25,022 nt of DNA from assembly GCF_000003605.2 (NCBI RefSeq), contig NW_003136422.1, forward strand, positions 1 through 25,022, in the 5' to 3' direction. Shown one piece after another: positions 8,305 through 21,016 of this stretch. This stretch comes from Saccoglossus kowalevskii (taxonomy: Eukaryota > Hemichordata > Enteropneusta > Harrimaniidae). A program made the position numbers and the translations under genes. The notes beneath the pieces are model-generated. The model saw only the letters and a list, made by a program, of their open reading frames with translations. It did not search any database and was not told where the DNA came from. Position 1 is the first letter of the stretch. Every line of letters begins with the position of its first letter.

Positions 8305-10463
8305 TGAATATTCATCCGAATTGTATGTCATTTAATGCTTCGTCTAGGCAAAAAATCATGGGAAAAAGTTAGAATGTAATGTGGAATAAAAATGTTGATG
8401 AGCCTACTGCACGTGGTATTCTCAGCCGGTCTCCCATGCAAGTACTAACCACGCCCGATGCAGCTTAACTTCAGTGATCGAACGGGAACTGGTGTGTTCT
8501 GCAATGGTTTGACAGTAGGCGGAATATTCGTCAGAATTGCATGTCGTTTAACGCTTCGGCTAGGCAAAAAATCCCGGGAAAAATTTGGTATGTACGGTGG
8601 AATAAAAATGTTGATAAGCTACTGCACGTGGTATTCTCCGCCGGTCTCCCATGCAAGTACTATCCGTGCGTGATGCAGCTTACATTCAGTGATCGAACGA
8701 GAACTGGTGTGTTCTGCAATGGTTTGGCAGTAGGCTAAATATTTGTCGGAATTGGATGTAATTTAATACTTCGGCTAGGCAAAAAATCCCGGGAAAAAGT
8801 TAGTATGTACGGTGGAATAAAAATGTTCATCAGCCTACAGCACGTGGTATTCCCAGCCGGTCTCCCATGCAAGTACTAACCACGCCCTATGCAGCTTAAC
8901 TTCAGTGATCTGACGAGAACTGGTGTATTCTGCAATGGTTTGGCAGTAGGCTGATTATTTGTCGGAATTGGATTTCAATTAATGCTTCGGCTAGGCAAAA
9001 AATCACGGGAAAAAGATAGTATGTATGGTGGAATAAAAATGTTGATAATCCTACTGCACGTTGTATTCCCAGCAGGTCTCCCATGCAAGTACTAACCAGG
9101 CCCGATGCAGCTTAACTTCAGTGAATGGACGAGAACTGGTGTATTCTGCAATGGTTTCGCAGTAGGCTGAATATTCGTCCGAATTTTATGTCATTTAATG
9201 CTTCGTCTAAGCAAAAAATCATGGGAAAAAGTTAGATTGTAATGTGGAATAAAAATGTTGATGGGCCTACTGCACGTGGTATTCCCAGCCGGTCTCCCGT
9301 GCAAGTCCTAACCATGCCCGATGCGGCTTAACTTCAGTGATCAGACGAGAACTAGTGTATTCTGCAATTGTTTGGCAGTAGGCTGAATATTCATCGGAAT
9401 TGGATTTCAATTAATGTTTCGGCTAGGCAAATAATAAAGGGAAAAAGATAGTATGTACGGTGGAATAAATATGTTGATAAGCCTACTGCACGTGGGATCC
9501 CCAGCAGGTCTCCCATGCAAGTACTAACCACGCCCGATGCAGCTTAACTTCTGTGATCGGACGAGAACTGGTGTACTATGCAATGGTTTGGCAGTAGGCT
9601 GAATATTCGTCGGAATTGGATGTAATTTAATACTTCGGCTAAGCAAAAAATCCGGGGAAAAAGTTAGTATGTACGGTGGAATAAAAATGTTGATGAGCCT
9701 ACTGCACGTGGTATTTCCAACCACTCTCCCATGCAAGTACTAAACACGCCCGATGAAGCTTAAATTCAGTGATCGGACGAGAACTGGTGTATTTTGCAAT
9801 TGTTTGGCAGTAGGCTGAATATTCGTCGGAATTGGATGTCATTTAATGCTACGGCTAGGCACAAAATCATGGGTAAAAGTTAGTATGTAATGTGGAATAA
9901 AAATGTTGATGAGCCTACTGCACGTGGTATTCCCATCCGGTCTCCCATGCAAGTACTAACCACGCCCGATGCAGCTTAAATTCAGTGATCGGACGTGAAC
10001 TGGTGTGTTCTGCAATGGTTTGACAGTAGGCTGAATTTTCGTCAGAATTGCCTGTGGTTTAACGCTTTGGCTAGGCAAAAAATCCAGGGAAAAATTTGGT
10101 ATGTACGGTGGAATAAAAATGATGATAAGCCTACTGCACGTGGTATTCTCCGCCGGTCTCCCATGCAAGTACTATCCATGCCTGATGCAGCTTACATTCA
10201 GTGATCGAACGAGAACTGGTGTGTTCTGCAAAGATTTGACAGTAGGCTGAATATTCGTCAGAATTGCATGTCGTTTAACGCTTCGGCTAGGCAAAAAATC
10301 CCGTGAAAAATTTGGTATGTACGGTGGAATAAAAATGTTGATAAGCCTAATGCACGTGGTATTCCCAGCCGGTCTCGCATGCAAGTACTAACCAAGCCCG
10401 ATGCAGCTTATCTACAGTGATCGGACGAGAACTGGTGTATTCTGCAATGGTTTGGCTGTAGGC
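8305..10463 (-). repeat. Array block 6: spacers D A2 E F D C E B A1 A2
   Basis: 5S-like segments: 8402-8520, 8618-8735, 8833-8951, 9049-9167, 9265-9383, 9481-9599, 9697-9815, 9913-10031, 10129-10247, 10345-10463. From 8952 on, the order F-D-C-E-B-A1-A2-G is the best example of the recurring 8-unit string (also 17570-19176, and without F at 12402-13785). The pair at 8833 and 9049, with cctacagcacg and gataatcctac, reappears at 23925 and 24140. Confidence 0.85.
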
Positions 10464-10991
10464 TGATTATTCGTCCGACTTGTATGTCATTTAATGCTTC
10501 GTCTATGCAAAAAATCATGGGTAAAAGTTATTATGTAATGTGGAATAAAAATGTTGATGAGCCTACTGCACGTGGTATTCCCAGCCGGTCTCCCATGCAA
10601 GTACTAACCACGCCCGATGCAGCTTAAATTCCGTGATCGGACGAGAACTGGTGTGTTCTGCAATGGTTTGACAGTAGGCTGAATATTCGTCAGAATTGCC
10701 TGTGGTTTAACGCTTTGGCTAGGCAAAAAATCCCGGGAAAAATTTGGTATGTACGGTGGAATAAAAATGTTGATAAGCCTACTGCACGTGGTATTTCCAG
10801 ACGGTCTCCCAATGCAAGAACAAACCAAGCCCGATGCAGCTTAACTTCAGTGATCGGACGAGAACTGGTGTATTCTGCAATGGTTGGGCAGTAGGCTGAA
10901 TATTCGTCCGAATTGTATGTCATTTAATGCTTCGTCTAGGCAAACATCACGGGAAAAATGTTATTATGTAATGTGAATAAAAATGTGATGA

Positions 10992-11104
10992 GCTACTGCA
11001 CGTGGTATCCCTCCGGTCACCCATGCAGTACTAACCACGCCCGATGCAGCTTAAATCAGTGATCGGACGAGAACTGGTGTGTCTGCAATGGTTTGGCAGT
11101 AGGC
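10992..11104 (-). pseudogene. 5S-like copy with many single-base losses
   Basis: Compared with its paralogue at 14650-14768 it lacks single bases at gagctac, ggtatccctcc, atgcagtac, taaatcag and gtgtctgc. As it stands it is a broken copy, but the pattern is equally what poor consensus calling would give. Confidence 0.6.
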
Positions 11105-11201
11105 TGAATATTTGTCGGAATTGGATGTAATTTAATACTTCGGCTAGGCAAAAAATCCCTGGAAAAAGTTAGTATGTACGGTGGAATAAAAATGTTCATC
11201 A

Positions 11202-11320
11202 GCCTACTGCACGTGGTATTCCCAGCCGGTCTCCCATGCAAGTACTAACCACGCCCTATGCAGCTTAACTTCAGTGATCGGACGAGAACTGGTGTATTCT
11301 GCAATGGTTTGGCAGTAGGC
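11202..11320 (-). rRNA. 5S rRNA-like gene, one change from consensus (RNA C64A)
   Basis: Same single variant allele as the copy at 4292-4410. The 5' flank is an F spacer (gattatttgtcg) and the 3' flank an E spacer with an intact T5 run. Confidence 0.7.
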
Positions 11321-11968
11321 TGATTATTTGTCGAAATTGGATTTCAATCAATGCTTCGGCTAGGCAAAAAATCACGGGAAAAAGATAGTATGTATGGTGG
11401 AATAAAAATGTTGATAAGCCTACTGCACGTTGTATTCCCAGCAGGTCTTTCATGCAAGTACTAACCACGCCCGATGCAGCTTAACTTCAGTGATCGGACG
11501 AGAACTGGTGTATTCTGCAATGGTTTGGCAGTATGCTGAATATTCGTCCGAATTTTATGTCATTTAATGCTTCGTCTAAGCAAAAAATCATGGGAAAAAG
11601 TTATAATGTAATGTGGAATAAAAATGTTGATGGGCCTACTGCACGTGGTTTTCCCAGCAGGTCTCCCGTGCAAGTCCTAACCATGCCCGATGCGGCTTAA
11701 CTTCAGTGATCAGACGAGAACTAGTGTATTCTGCAATGGTTTGGCAGTAGGCTGAATATTCGTCGGAATTGGATTTCAATTAATGTTTCGGCTAGGCAAA
11801 TAATAAAGGGAAAAAGATAGTATGTACGGTGGAATAAAAATGCTGATAAGCCTACTGCACGTGGCATCCCCAGCAGGTCTCCCATGCAAGTACTAACCAC
11901 ACCCGATGCAGCTTAACTTCGGTGATCGGACGAGAACTGGTGTATTCTGCAATAGTTTGGCAGTAGGC

Positions 11969-13688
11969 TGAATATTTGTCGGAATTGGATGTCATTTAAT
12001 GCTACGGCTAGGCAAAAAATCATGGGTAAAAGTTAGTATGTAATGTGGAATAAAAATGTTGATGAGCCTACTGCACGTGGTATTTCTCAGCCGTTCTCCC
12101 ATGCAAGTACTAACCACGCCCGATGCAGCTTAACTTCATAGATCGGACGAGAACTGATGTATTCTGCAATGGTTTGGCAGTAGGCTGAATATTCGTCGGA
12201 ATTGGATGTAATTTAATACTTCGGCTAGGCAAAAAATCCAGGAAAAATATTACTATGTACAGCGGAATAAAATTTTTGATGAGCCTACTGCACGTGGTAT
12301 TCCCAGCCGATCTCCCATGCAAGTACTAACCATGCCCGATGCAGATTAACTTCAGTGATCGGACAAGAATTGGTGTATTCTGCAATGGTTTCGCAGTAGG
12401 CTGAATATTCGTCCGAATTTTATGTCATTTAATGCTTCGTCTAAGCAAAAAATCATGGGAAAAAGTTAGAATGTAATGTGGAATAAAAATGTTGATGGGC
12501 CTACTGCACGTGGTATTCCCAGCCGGTCTCCAGTGCAAGTCCTAACCATGCCCGATGCGGCTTAACTTCAGTGATCAGACGAGAACTAGTGTATTCTGCA
12601 ATGGTTTGGCAGTAGGCTGAATATTCATCGGAATTGGATTTCAATTAATGTTTCGGCTAGGCAAATAATAAAGGGAAAAAGATAGTATGTACGGTGGAAT
12701 AAATATGTTGATAAGCCTACTGCTCGTGGCATCCCCAGCAGGTCTCCCATGCACGTACTAACCACGCCCGATGCAGCTTAACTTCGGTGATCGGACGAGA
12801 ACTGGTGTACTATGCAATGGTTTGGCAGTAGGCTGAATATTCGTCGGAATTGGATGTAATTTAATACTTCGGCTAAGCAAAAAATCCGGGGAAAAAGTTA
12901 GTATGTACGGTGGAATAAAAATGTTGATGAGCTACTGCACGTGGTATTTCCAACCACTCTCCCATGCAAGTACTAAACACGCCCGATGAAGCTTAACTTC
13001 AGTGATCGGACGAGAACTGGTGTATTTTGCAATGGTTTGGCAGTAGGCTGAATATTCGTCGGAATTGGATGTCATTTAATGCTACGGCTAGGCACAAAAT
13101 CATGGGTAAAAGTTAGTATGTAATGTGGAATAAAAATGTTGATGAGCCTACTGCACGTGGTATTCCCATCCGGTCTCCCATGCAAGTACTAACCACGCCT
13201 GATGCAGCTTAAATTCAGTGATCGGACGTGTGTTCTGCAATGGTTTGACAGTAGGCTGAATATTCGTCAGAATTGCCTGTGGTTTAACGCTTTGGCTAGG
13301 CAAAAAATCCAGGGAAAAATTTGGTATGTACGGTGGAATAAAAATGTTGATAAGCCTACTGCACGTGGTATTCTCCGCCGGTCTCCCATGCAAGTACTAT
13401 CCATGCCTGATGCAGCTTACATTCAGTGATCGAACGAGAACTGGTGTGTTCTGCAATGATTTGACAGTAGGCTGAATATTCGTCAGAATTGCATGTCGTT
13501 TAACGCTTCGGCTAGGCAAAAAATCCCGTGAAAAATTTGGTATGTACGGTGGAATAAAAATGTTGATAAGCCTAATGCACGTGGTATTCCCAGCCAGTCT
13601 CGCATGCAAGTACTAACCACGCCCGATGCAGCTTAACAACAGTGATCGGACGAGAACTGGTGTATTCTGCAATGGTTTGGCTGTAGGC
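11969..13688 (-). repeat. Array block 8: spacers B E D C E B A1 A2
   Basis: 5S-like segments: 12066-12185, 12283-12401, 12499-12617, 12715-12833, 12931-13048, 13146-13256 (8-nt deletion), 13354-13472, 13570-13688. The run D-C-E-B-A1-A2 (12402-13569), followed by G, duplicates 9168-10344 and 17786-18960 in order and in private variants such as tgtactatgcaatgg and ccaaccactctcc. Confidence 0.85.
13146..13256 (-). pseudogene. 5S-like copy with 8-nt deletion in helix III
   Basis: cggacgtgtgttctgc lacks eight bases found in paralogues at 9913 and 15514 (cggacgtgaactggtgtg). The lost bases include the 5' strand of helix III. Length 111 nt. Confidence 0.7.
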
Positions 13689-15848
13689 TGATTATTCGTC
13701 CGACTTGTATGTCATTTAATGCTTCGTCTATGCAAAAAATTATGGGTAAAAGTTATTATGTAAAGTGGAATAAAAATGTTGATGAGCCTATTGCACGTGG
13801 TATTCCCAGCCGGTCTCCCATGCAATTACTAACCACGCCCGATGCAGCTTAACTTCAGTGATCGGACGAAAACTGGTGTATTCTGCAATGGTTTGGCAGT
13901 AGGCTGATTATTTGTCGGAATTGGATTTCATTTAATGCTACGGCTAGGCAAAAAATCACGGGAAAAAGATAGTATGTATGGTGGAATAAAAATGTTGATA
14001 AGCGTACTGCACGTTGTATTCCCAGCAGGTCTCCCATGAATGTACTAACCTCGCCCGATGCAGCTTAACTTCAGTGATCGGACGAGAACTGGTGTATTCT
14101 GCAATGGTTTGGCAGTATGCTGAATATTCGTCCGAATTTAATGTCATTTAATGCTTCGTCTAAGCAAAAAATCATGGGAAAAAGTTAGAATGTAATGTGG
14201 AATAAAAATGTTGATGGGCCTACTGCACGTGGTTTTCCCAGCAGGTCTCCCGTGCAAGTCCTAACCATGCCCGATGCGGCTTAACTTCAGTGATCAGACG
14301 AGAACTAGTGTATTCTGCAATGGTTTGGCAGTAGGCTGAATATTCGTCGGAATTGGATTTCAATTAATGTTTCGGCTAGGCAAATAATAAAGGGAAAAAG
14401 ATAGTATGTACGGTGGAATAAATATGCTGATAAGCCTACTGCACGTGGCATCCCCAGCAGGTCTCCCATGCAAGTACTAACCACGCCCGATGCAGCTTAA
14501 CTTCGGTGATCGGACGAGAACTGGTGTATTCTGCAATGGTTTGGCAGTAGGCTGAATATTTGTCGGAATTGGATGTCATTTAATGCTACGGCTAGGCAAA
14601 AAATCATGGGTAAAAGTTAGTATGTAATGTGGAATAAAAATGTTGATGAGCCTACTGCACGTGGTATTCCCCTCCGGTCACCCATGCAAGTACTAACCAC
14701 GCCCGATGCAGCTTAAATTCAGTGATCGGACGAGAACTGGTGTGTTCTGCAATGGTTTGGCAGTAGGCTGAATATTTGTCGGAATTGGATGTAATTTAAT
14801 ACTTCGGCTAGGCAAAAAATCCCTGGAAAAAGTTAGTATGTACGGTGGAATAAAAATGTTCATCAGCCTACTGCACGTGGTATTCCCAGCCGGTCTCCCA
14901 TGCAAGTACTAACCACGCCCTATGCAGCTTAACTTCAGTGATCGGACGAGAACTGGTGTATTCTGCAATGGTTTGGCAGTAGGCTGATTATTTGTCGAAA
15001 TTGGATTTCAATTAATGCTTCGGCTAGGCAAAAAATCACGGGAAAAAGATAGTATGTATGGTGGAATAAAAATGTTGATAAGCCTACTGCACGTTGTATT
15101 CCCAGCAGGTCTTTCATGCAAGTACTAACCACGCCCGATGCAGCTTAACTTCAGTGATCGGACTAGAACTGGTGTATTCTGCAATGGTTTCGCAGTAGGC
15201 TGAATATTCGTCCGAATTTTATGTCATTTAATGCTTCGTCTAAGCAAAAAATCATGGGAAAAAGTTAGAATGTAATGTGGAATAAAAATGTTGATGGGCC
15301 TACTGCACGTGGTATTCCCAGCCGGTCTCCCGTGCAAGTCGTAACCATGCCCGATGCGGCTTAACTTCAGTGATCAGACGAGAACTGGTGTATTCTGCAA
15401 TGGTTTGGCAGTAGGCTGAATATTCGTCGGAATTGGATGTCATTTAATGCTACGGCTAGGCAAAAAATCATGGGTAAAAGTTAGTATGTAATGTGGAATA
15501 AAAATGTTGAGGAGCCTACTGCACGTGGTATTCCCATCCGGTCTCCCATGCAAGTACTAACCACGCCCGATGCAGCTTAAATTCAGTGATCGGACGTGAA
15601 CTGGTGTGTTCTGCAATGGTTTGACAGTAGGCTGAATATTCGTCAGAATTGCCTGTGGTTTAACGCTTTGGCTAGGCAAAAAATCCAGGGAAAAATTTGG
15701 TATGTACGGTGGAATAAAAATGTTGATAAGCCTACTGCACGTGGTATTCCCATCTGGTCTCCCATGCAAGTACTAACCACGCCCGATGCAGCTTAAATTC
15801 AGTGATCGGACGAGAACTGGTGTGTTCTGCAATGGTTTGGCAGTAGGC
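13689..15848 (-). repeat. Array block 9: spacers G F D C B E F D B A1
   Basis: 5S-like segments: 13786-13904, 14002-14120, 14218-14336, 14434-14552, 14650-14768, 14866-14984 (one change from consensus), 15082-15200, 15298-15416, 15514-15632, 15730-15848. Almost all are 119 nt. The order F-D-C-B-E-F-D is two overlapping copies of the F-D pair; the first copy's cgtggttttcccagcagg variant (14218) matches the unit at 11634. Confidence 0.85.
14866..14984 (-). rRNA. 5S rRNA-like gene, one change from consensus (RNA C64A)
   Basis: Full length, terminal stem intact, same allele and same E/F flanks as 11202-11320; the two belong to paralogous segments about 3.66 kb apart. Confidence 0.7.
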
Positions 15849-17569
15849 TGAATATTTGTCGGAATTGGATGTAATTTAATACTTCGGCTAGGCAAAAAAT
15901 CCCGGGAAAAAGTTAGTATGTACGGTGGAATAAAAATGTTCATCAGCCTACTGCACGAGGTATTGCCAGCCGGTCTCCCATGCAAGTACAAACCACGCCC
16001 TATGCAGCTTAACTTCAGTGATCGGACGAGAACTGGTGTATTCTGCAATGGTTTGGCAGTAGGCTGATTATTTGTCGGAATTGGATTTCAATTAATGCTT
16101 CGGCCATGCAAAAAATCACGGGAAAAAGATAGTATGTATGGTGGAATAAAAATGTTGATAAGCCTACTGCACGTTGTATTCCCAGCAGGTCTCCCATGCA
16201 AGTACTAACCACGCCCGATGCAGCTTAACTTCGGTGATCGGACGAGAACTGGTGTACTATGCAATGGTTTGGCAGTAGGCTGAATATTCGTCGGAATTGG
16301 ATGTAATTTAATACTTCGGCCTAGGCAAAAATTCCGGGGAAAGTTAGCATGTACGGTGGAATAAAATGTGATAAGCTACTACAGGTGGTATTCCCAGCCG
16401 GTCTCCCATGCAAGTATTAACCACGCCCGATGCAGCTTAACTTCAGTGAACGGACGAGATCTGGTGTATTCTGCAATGGTGTGGCAGTAGGCTGAATATT
16501 CGTCGGAATTGGATGTAATTTAATACTTCGGCTAGGCAAAAAATCCCGGGAAACGTCAATATGTTTGGTGGAATAAAAATGTTGATGAGCCTAATGCACG
16601 TGGTATTCCCAGCCGGTCTCGCATGCAAGTACTAACCACGCCCGATGCAGCTTAACTAAAGTGATCGGACGAGAACTGGTGTATTCTGCAATGGTTTGGC
16701 TGTAGGCTGATTATTCGTCCGACTTGTATGTCATTTAATTCTTCGTCTATGCAAAAAATCATGGGAAAAAGTTAGTATGTAATGTGGAATAAAAATGTTG
16801 ATAAGCCTACTACACGTGGTATTCCCAGCCGGTCTCCCATGCAAGTATTAACCACGCCCGATGCAGCTTAACTTCAGTGAACGGACGAGAACTGGTGTAT
16901 TCTGCAATGGTTTGGCAGCAGGCTGAATATTCGTCGGAATTGGATGTAATTTAATACTTCGGCTAGGCAACAAATCCCGGGAAAAACTTTGTATGTACGG
17001 TGGAATAAAAATGTTGATAAGCCTAATGCTCGTGGTATTCTCAGCAGGTCTCCCATGCAAGTACTAACCACGCCCGATGCAGCTTAACTTCTGTGATCGG
17101 ACGAGAACTGGTGTATTCTACAATGGTTTGGCAGTAGGCTGAATATTCGTCGATTGGATGTAATTTAATACTTCGGCTAGGCAAAAAATCCGGGGAAAAA
17201 GTTAGTATGTACGGTGGAATAAAAATGATGATGAGCCTACTGCACGTGGTATTTCCAACCACTCTCCCATGCAAGTACTAACCACGCCCGATGCAGCTTA
17301 AATTCAGTGATCGGACGAGAACTGGTGTGTTCTGCAATGGTTTGGCAGTAGGCTGAATATTTGTCGGAATTGGATGTCATTTAATGCTACGGCTAGGCAA
17401 AAAATCATGGGTAAAAGTTAGTATGTACGGTGGAATAAAAATGTTCATCAGCCTACTGCACGAGGTATTCCCAGCCGGTCTCCCATGCAAGTACTAACCA
17501 CGCCCTATGCAGCTTAACTTCAGTGATCGGACGAGAACTGGTGTATTCTGCAATGGTTTGGCAGTAGAC
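15849..17569 (-). repeat. Array block 10: spacers E F E E' G E E B/E
   Basis: 5S-like segments: 15946-16064, 16162-16280, 16375-16492, 16589-16707, 16805-16923, 17021-17139, 17235-17353, 17451-17569. 16443-16760 is a close paralogue of 22912-23230: both have gagatctggtg, atggtgtggcag, the E' spacer and ttaattcttcgtc. A short indel-rich patch lies at ~16318-16385. The spacer at 17354-17450 starts as B (gctacggctagg, catgggtaaaag) and ends as E (tacggtgg, ttcatcagcc). Confidence 0.85.
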
Positions 17570-19079
17570 TGATTATTTGTCGGAATTGGATTTCAATTAA
17601 TGCTTCGGCCATGCAAAAAATCACGGGAAAAAGATAGTATGTATGGTGGAATAAAAATGTTGATAAGCCTACTGCACGTTGTATTACCAGCAGGTCTCCC
17701 ATGCAAGTACTAACCACGCCCGATGCAGCTTAACTTCAGAGATCGGAGGAGAACTGGTGTATTCTGCAATGGTTTCGCAGTAGGCTGAATATTCGTCCGA
17801 ATTTTATGTCATTTAATGCTTCGTCTAAGCAAAAAATCATGGGAAAAAGTTAGAATGTAATGTGGAATAAAAATGTTGATGGGCCTACTGCACGTGGTAT
17901 TCCCAGCCGATCTCCCGTGCAAGTCGTAACAATGCCCGATGCGGCTTAACTTCAGTGATCAGACGAGAACTAGTGTATTCTGCAATGGTTTGGCAGTAGC
18001 TGAATATTCATCGGAATTGGATTTCAATTAATGTTTCGGCTAGGCAAATAATAAAGGGAAAAAGATAGTATGTACGGTGGAATAAATATGTTGATAAGCC
18101 TACTGCACGTGGCATCCCCAGCAGGTCTCCCATGCAAGTACTAACCACGCCCGATGCAGCTTAACTTCGGTGATCGGACAAGAACTGGTGTACTATGCAA
18201 TGGTTTGGCAGTAGGCTGAATATTCGTCGGAATTGGATGTAATTTAATACTTCGGCTAGGCAAAAAATCCGGGGAAAAAGATAGTATGTACGGTGGAATA
18301 AAAATGTTGATGAGCCTACTGCACGTGGTATTTCCAACCACTCTCCCATGCAAGTACTAAGCACGCCCGATGAAGCTTAACTTCAGTGATCGGACGAGAA
18401 CTGGTGTATTCTGCAATGGTTTGGCAGTAGGCTGAATATTCGTAGGAATTGGATGTCATTTAATGCTACGGCTAGGCAAAAATCATGGGTAAAAGTTAGT
18501 ATGTAATGTGGAATAAAAATGTTGATGAGCCTACTGCACGTGGTATTCCCATCCGGTCTCCCATGCAAGTACTAACCACGCCCGATGCAGCTTAAATTCA
18601 GTGATCGGACGAGAACTGGTGTGTTATGCAATAGTTTGACAGTAGGCTGAATATTCGTCAGAATTGCCTGTGGTTTAACGCTTTGGCTAGGCAAAAAATC
18701 CAGGGAAAAATTTGGTATGTACGGAGGAATAAAAATGTTGATAAGCCTACTGCACGTGGTATTCTCCGCCGGTCTCCCATGCAAGTACTATCCATGCCTG
18801 ATGCAGCTTACATTCAGTGATCGAACGAGAACTGGTGTGTTCTGCAATGATTTAACAGTAGGCTGAATATTCGTCAGAATTGCATGTCGTTTAACGCTTC
18901 GGCTAGGCAAAAAATCCCGTGAAAAATTTGGTATGTACGGTGGAATAAAAATGTTGATAAGCCTACTACACGTGGTATTCCCAGCCGGTCTCCCATGCAA
19001 GTACTAACCACGCCCGATGCAGCTTAACTACAGTGATCGGACGAGAACTGGTGTATTCTGCAATGGTTTGGCTGTAGGC
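17570..19079 (-). repeat. Array block 11: spacers F D C E B A1 A2
   Basis: 5S-like segments: 17667-17785, 17883-18000, 18098-18216, 18314-18432, 18529-18647, 18745-18863, 18961-19079. With the following G spacer this is a full copy of the 8-unit string F-D-C-E-B-A1-A2-G. The copy at 17883 has a one-base loss in its terminal stem (cagtagc). Confidence 0.85.
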
Positions 19080-21016
19080 TGATTATTCGTCCGACTTGTA
19101 TGTCATTTAATGCTTCGTCTATGCAAAAAATCATGGGAAAAAGTTAGTATGTAATGTGGAATAAAAATATTGATGAGCCAACTGCACGTGGTATTCCCAG
19201 CCGGTCTCCCGTGCAAGAACTAACCACGCCCGATGAGCTTAACTTTAGTGATCGAACGAGAACTGGTGGGGTTCTGCAATGATTGGACAGTAGGCTGAAT
19301 ATTCGTCAGAATTGCATGTCGTTTAACGCTTCCGCTAGGCAAAAAATCCCGTGAAAAATTGGTATGTACGGTGGAATAAAAAATGTTGATAAAGCCTACT
19401 ACACGTGGTATTCACAGCCGGTCTCCCATGCAAGTATTAACCACGCCCGATGCAGCTTAAATTCAGTGATCGGACGAGAACTGGTGTGTTCTGCAATGGT
19501 TTGACAGTAGGCTGAATATTCGTCAGAATTGCCTGTGGTTTAACGCTTTGGCTAGGCAAAAAATCCCGTGAAAAATTTGGTATGTACGGTGGAATAAAAA
19601 TGTTGATAAGCCAACTGCACGTGGTATTCTCCGCCGGTCTCCCATGCAAGTATTAACCACGCCCGATACAGCTTAACTTCAGAGATCGGACGAGAACTGG
19701 TGTATTCTGCAATGGTTTGGCAGTAGGCTGAATATTCGTCGGAATTGGATGTAATTTAATACTTCGGCTATGCAACAAATCCCGGGAAAACGTCAATATG
19801 TTTGGTGGAATAAAAATGTTGATGAGCCTAATGCACGTGGTATTCCCAGCCGGTCTCGCATGCAAGTACTAACCACGCCCGATGCAGCTTAACTACAGTG
19901 ATCGGACGAGAACTGGTGTATTCTGCAATGGTTTGGCAGTAGGCTGATTATTCGATTATGTCATTTAATGCTTCGTCTATGCAAAAAATCATGGGAAAAA
20001 GTTAGTATGTAATGTGGAATAAAAATGTTGATGAGCCGACTGAACGTGGTATTCCCAGCCGGTCTCCGTGCAAGAACTAACCACGCCCGATGCGCCTTAA
20101 CTTTAGTGATCGGACGAGAACTGGTGTATTCTGCAATGGTTTGGCAGTAGGCTGAATATTCGTCGGAATTGGATGTAATTTAATACTTCGGCTAGGCAAC
20201 AAATCCCGTGAAAAAGTTTGTATGTACAGTGGAATAAAAATGTTGATAAGCCTACTGCTTGTGGTATTCCCAGCCGGTCTCCCATGTAAGTACTAACCAT
20301 GCCCGATGCAGATTAACTTCAGTGACCGGACGAGAACTGGTGTTTTCTACATTGGTTTGGAAGTAGGCTGAATATTCGTCGGAATTGGATGTAATTTAAT
20401 ACTTCGGCTAGGCAACAAATCCCGGGAAAAACTTTGTATGTACGGTGGAATAAAAATGTTGATAAGCCTACTGCTCGTGGTATTCCCAGCAGGTCTCCCA
20501 TGCAAGTACTAACCACGCCCGTTGCAGCTTAACTTCTGTGACCGGACGAGAACTGGTGTATTCTACAATGGTTTGGCAGTAGGCTGAATATTCGTCGGAA
20601 TTGGATGTAATTTAATACTTCGGCTAGGCAACAAATCCCGTGAAAAAAGTTTGTATGTACAGTGGAATAAAATGTTGATATGCCTACTGCTTGTGGTATT
20701 CCCAGCCGGTCTCCCATGTGAGTACTAACCATGCCCGATGCAGATTAACTTCAGTGACCGGACGAGAACTGGTGTTTTCTGCATTGGTTTGCAAGTAGGC
20801 TGAATATTCGTCGGAATTGGATGTAATTTAATACTTCGGCTAGGCAACAAATCCCGGGAAAAAGTTAGTATGTACGGTTGAATAAAAATGTTGATAAGCC
20901 TACTGCAGGTGGTATTCCCAGCCGCTCCCCCATGCAAGTACTAACCACGCCCGATGCAGCTTACCTTCAGTGATCCGACGAGAACTGGTGTATTCTGCAA
21001 TGGTTTGGCAGTAGGC
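19080..21016 (-). repeat. Array block 12: spacers G A2 A1 E' G E E E E, with a local 2-unit repeat
   Basis: 5S-like segments: 19177-19295, 19394-19512, 19610-19728, 19826-19944, 20035-20152, 20250-20368, 20466-20584, 20682-20800, 20898-21016. The units at 20250 and 20682 share ctgcttgtgg, gatgcagattaac, agtgaccgg and ggtgttttct, found together nowhere else, so 20153-20584 and 20585-21016 look like a recent dimer duplication. The G spacer at 19945-20034 has lost several bases after gattattcg. A small indel-rich patch covers ~19225-19400. Confidence 0.85.

Larger units (their letters stand above)
10464..11968 (-). repeat. Array block 7: spacers G A1 D E F D C, with a deletion-rich patch
   Basis: 5S-like segments: 10561-10679, 10777-10896, 10992-11104 (113 nt), 11202-11320 (one change from consensus), 11418-11536, 11634-11752, 11850-11968. 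Segment 10990-11460 parallels 14650-15130: both carry the rare ccctccggtcacccatgc variant and tctttcatgc two units later. Relative to that paralogue, 10960-11090 has lost about eight single bases. Confidence 0.85.
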
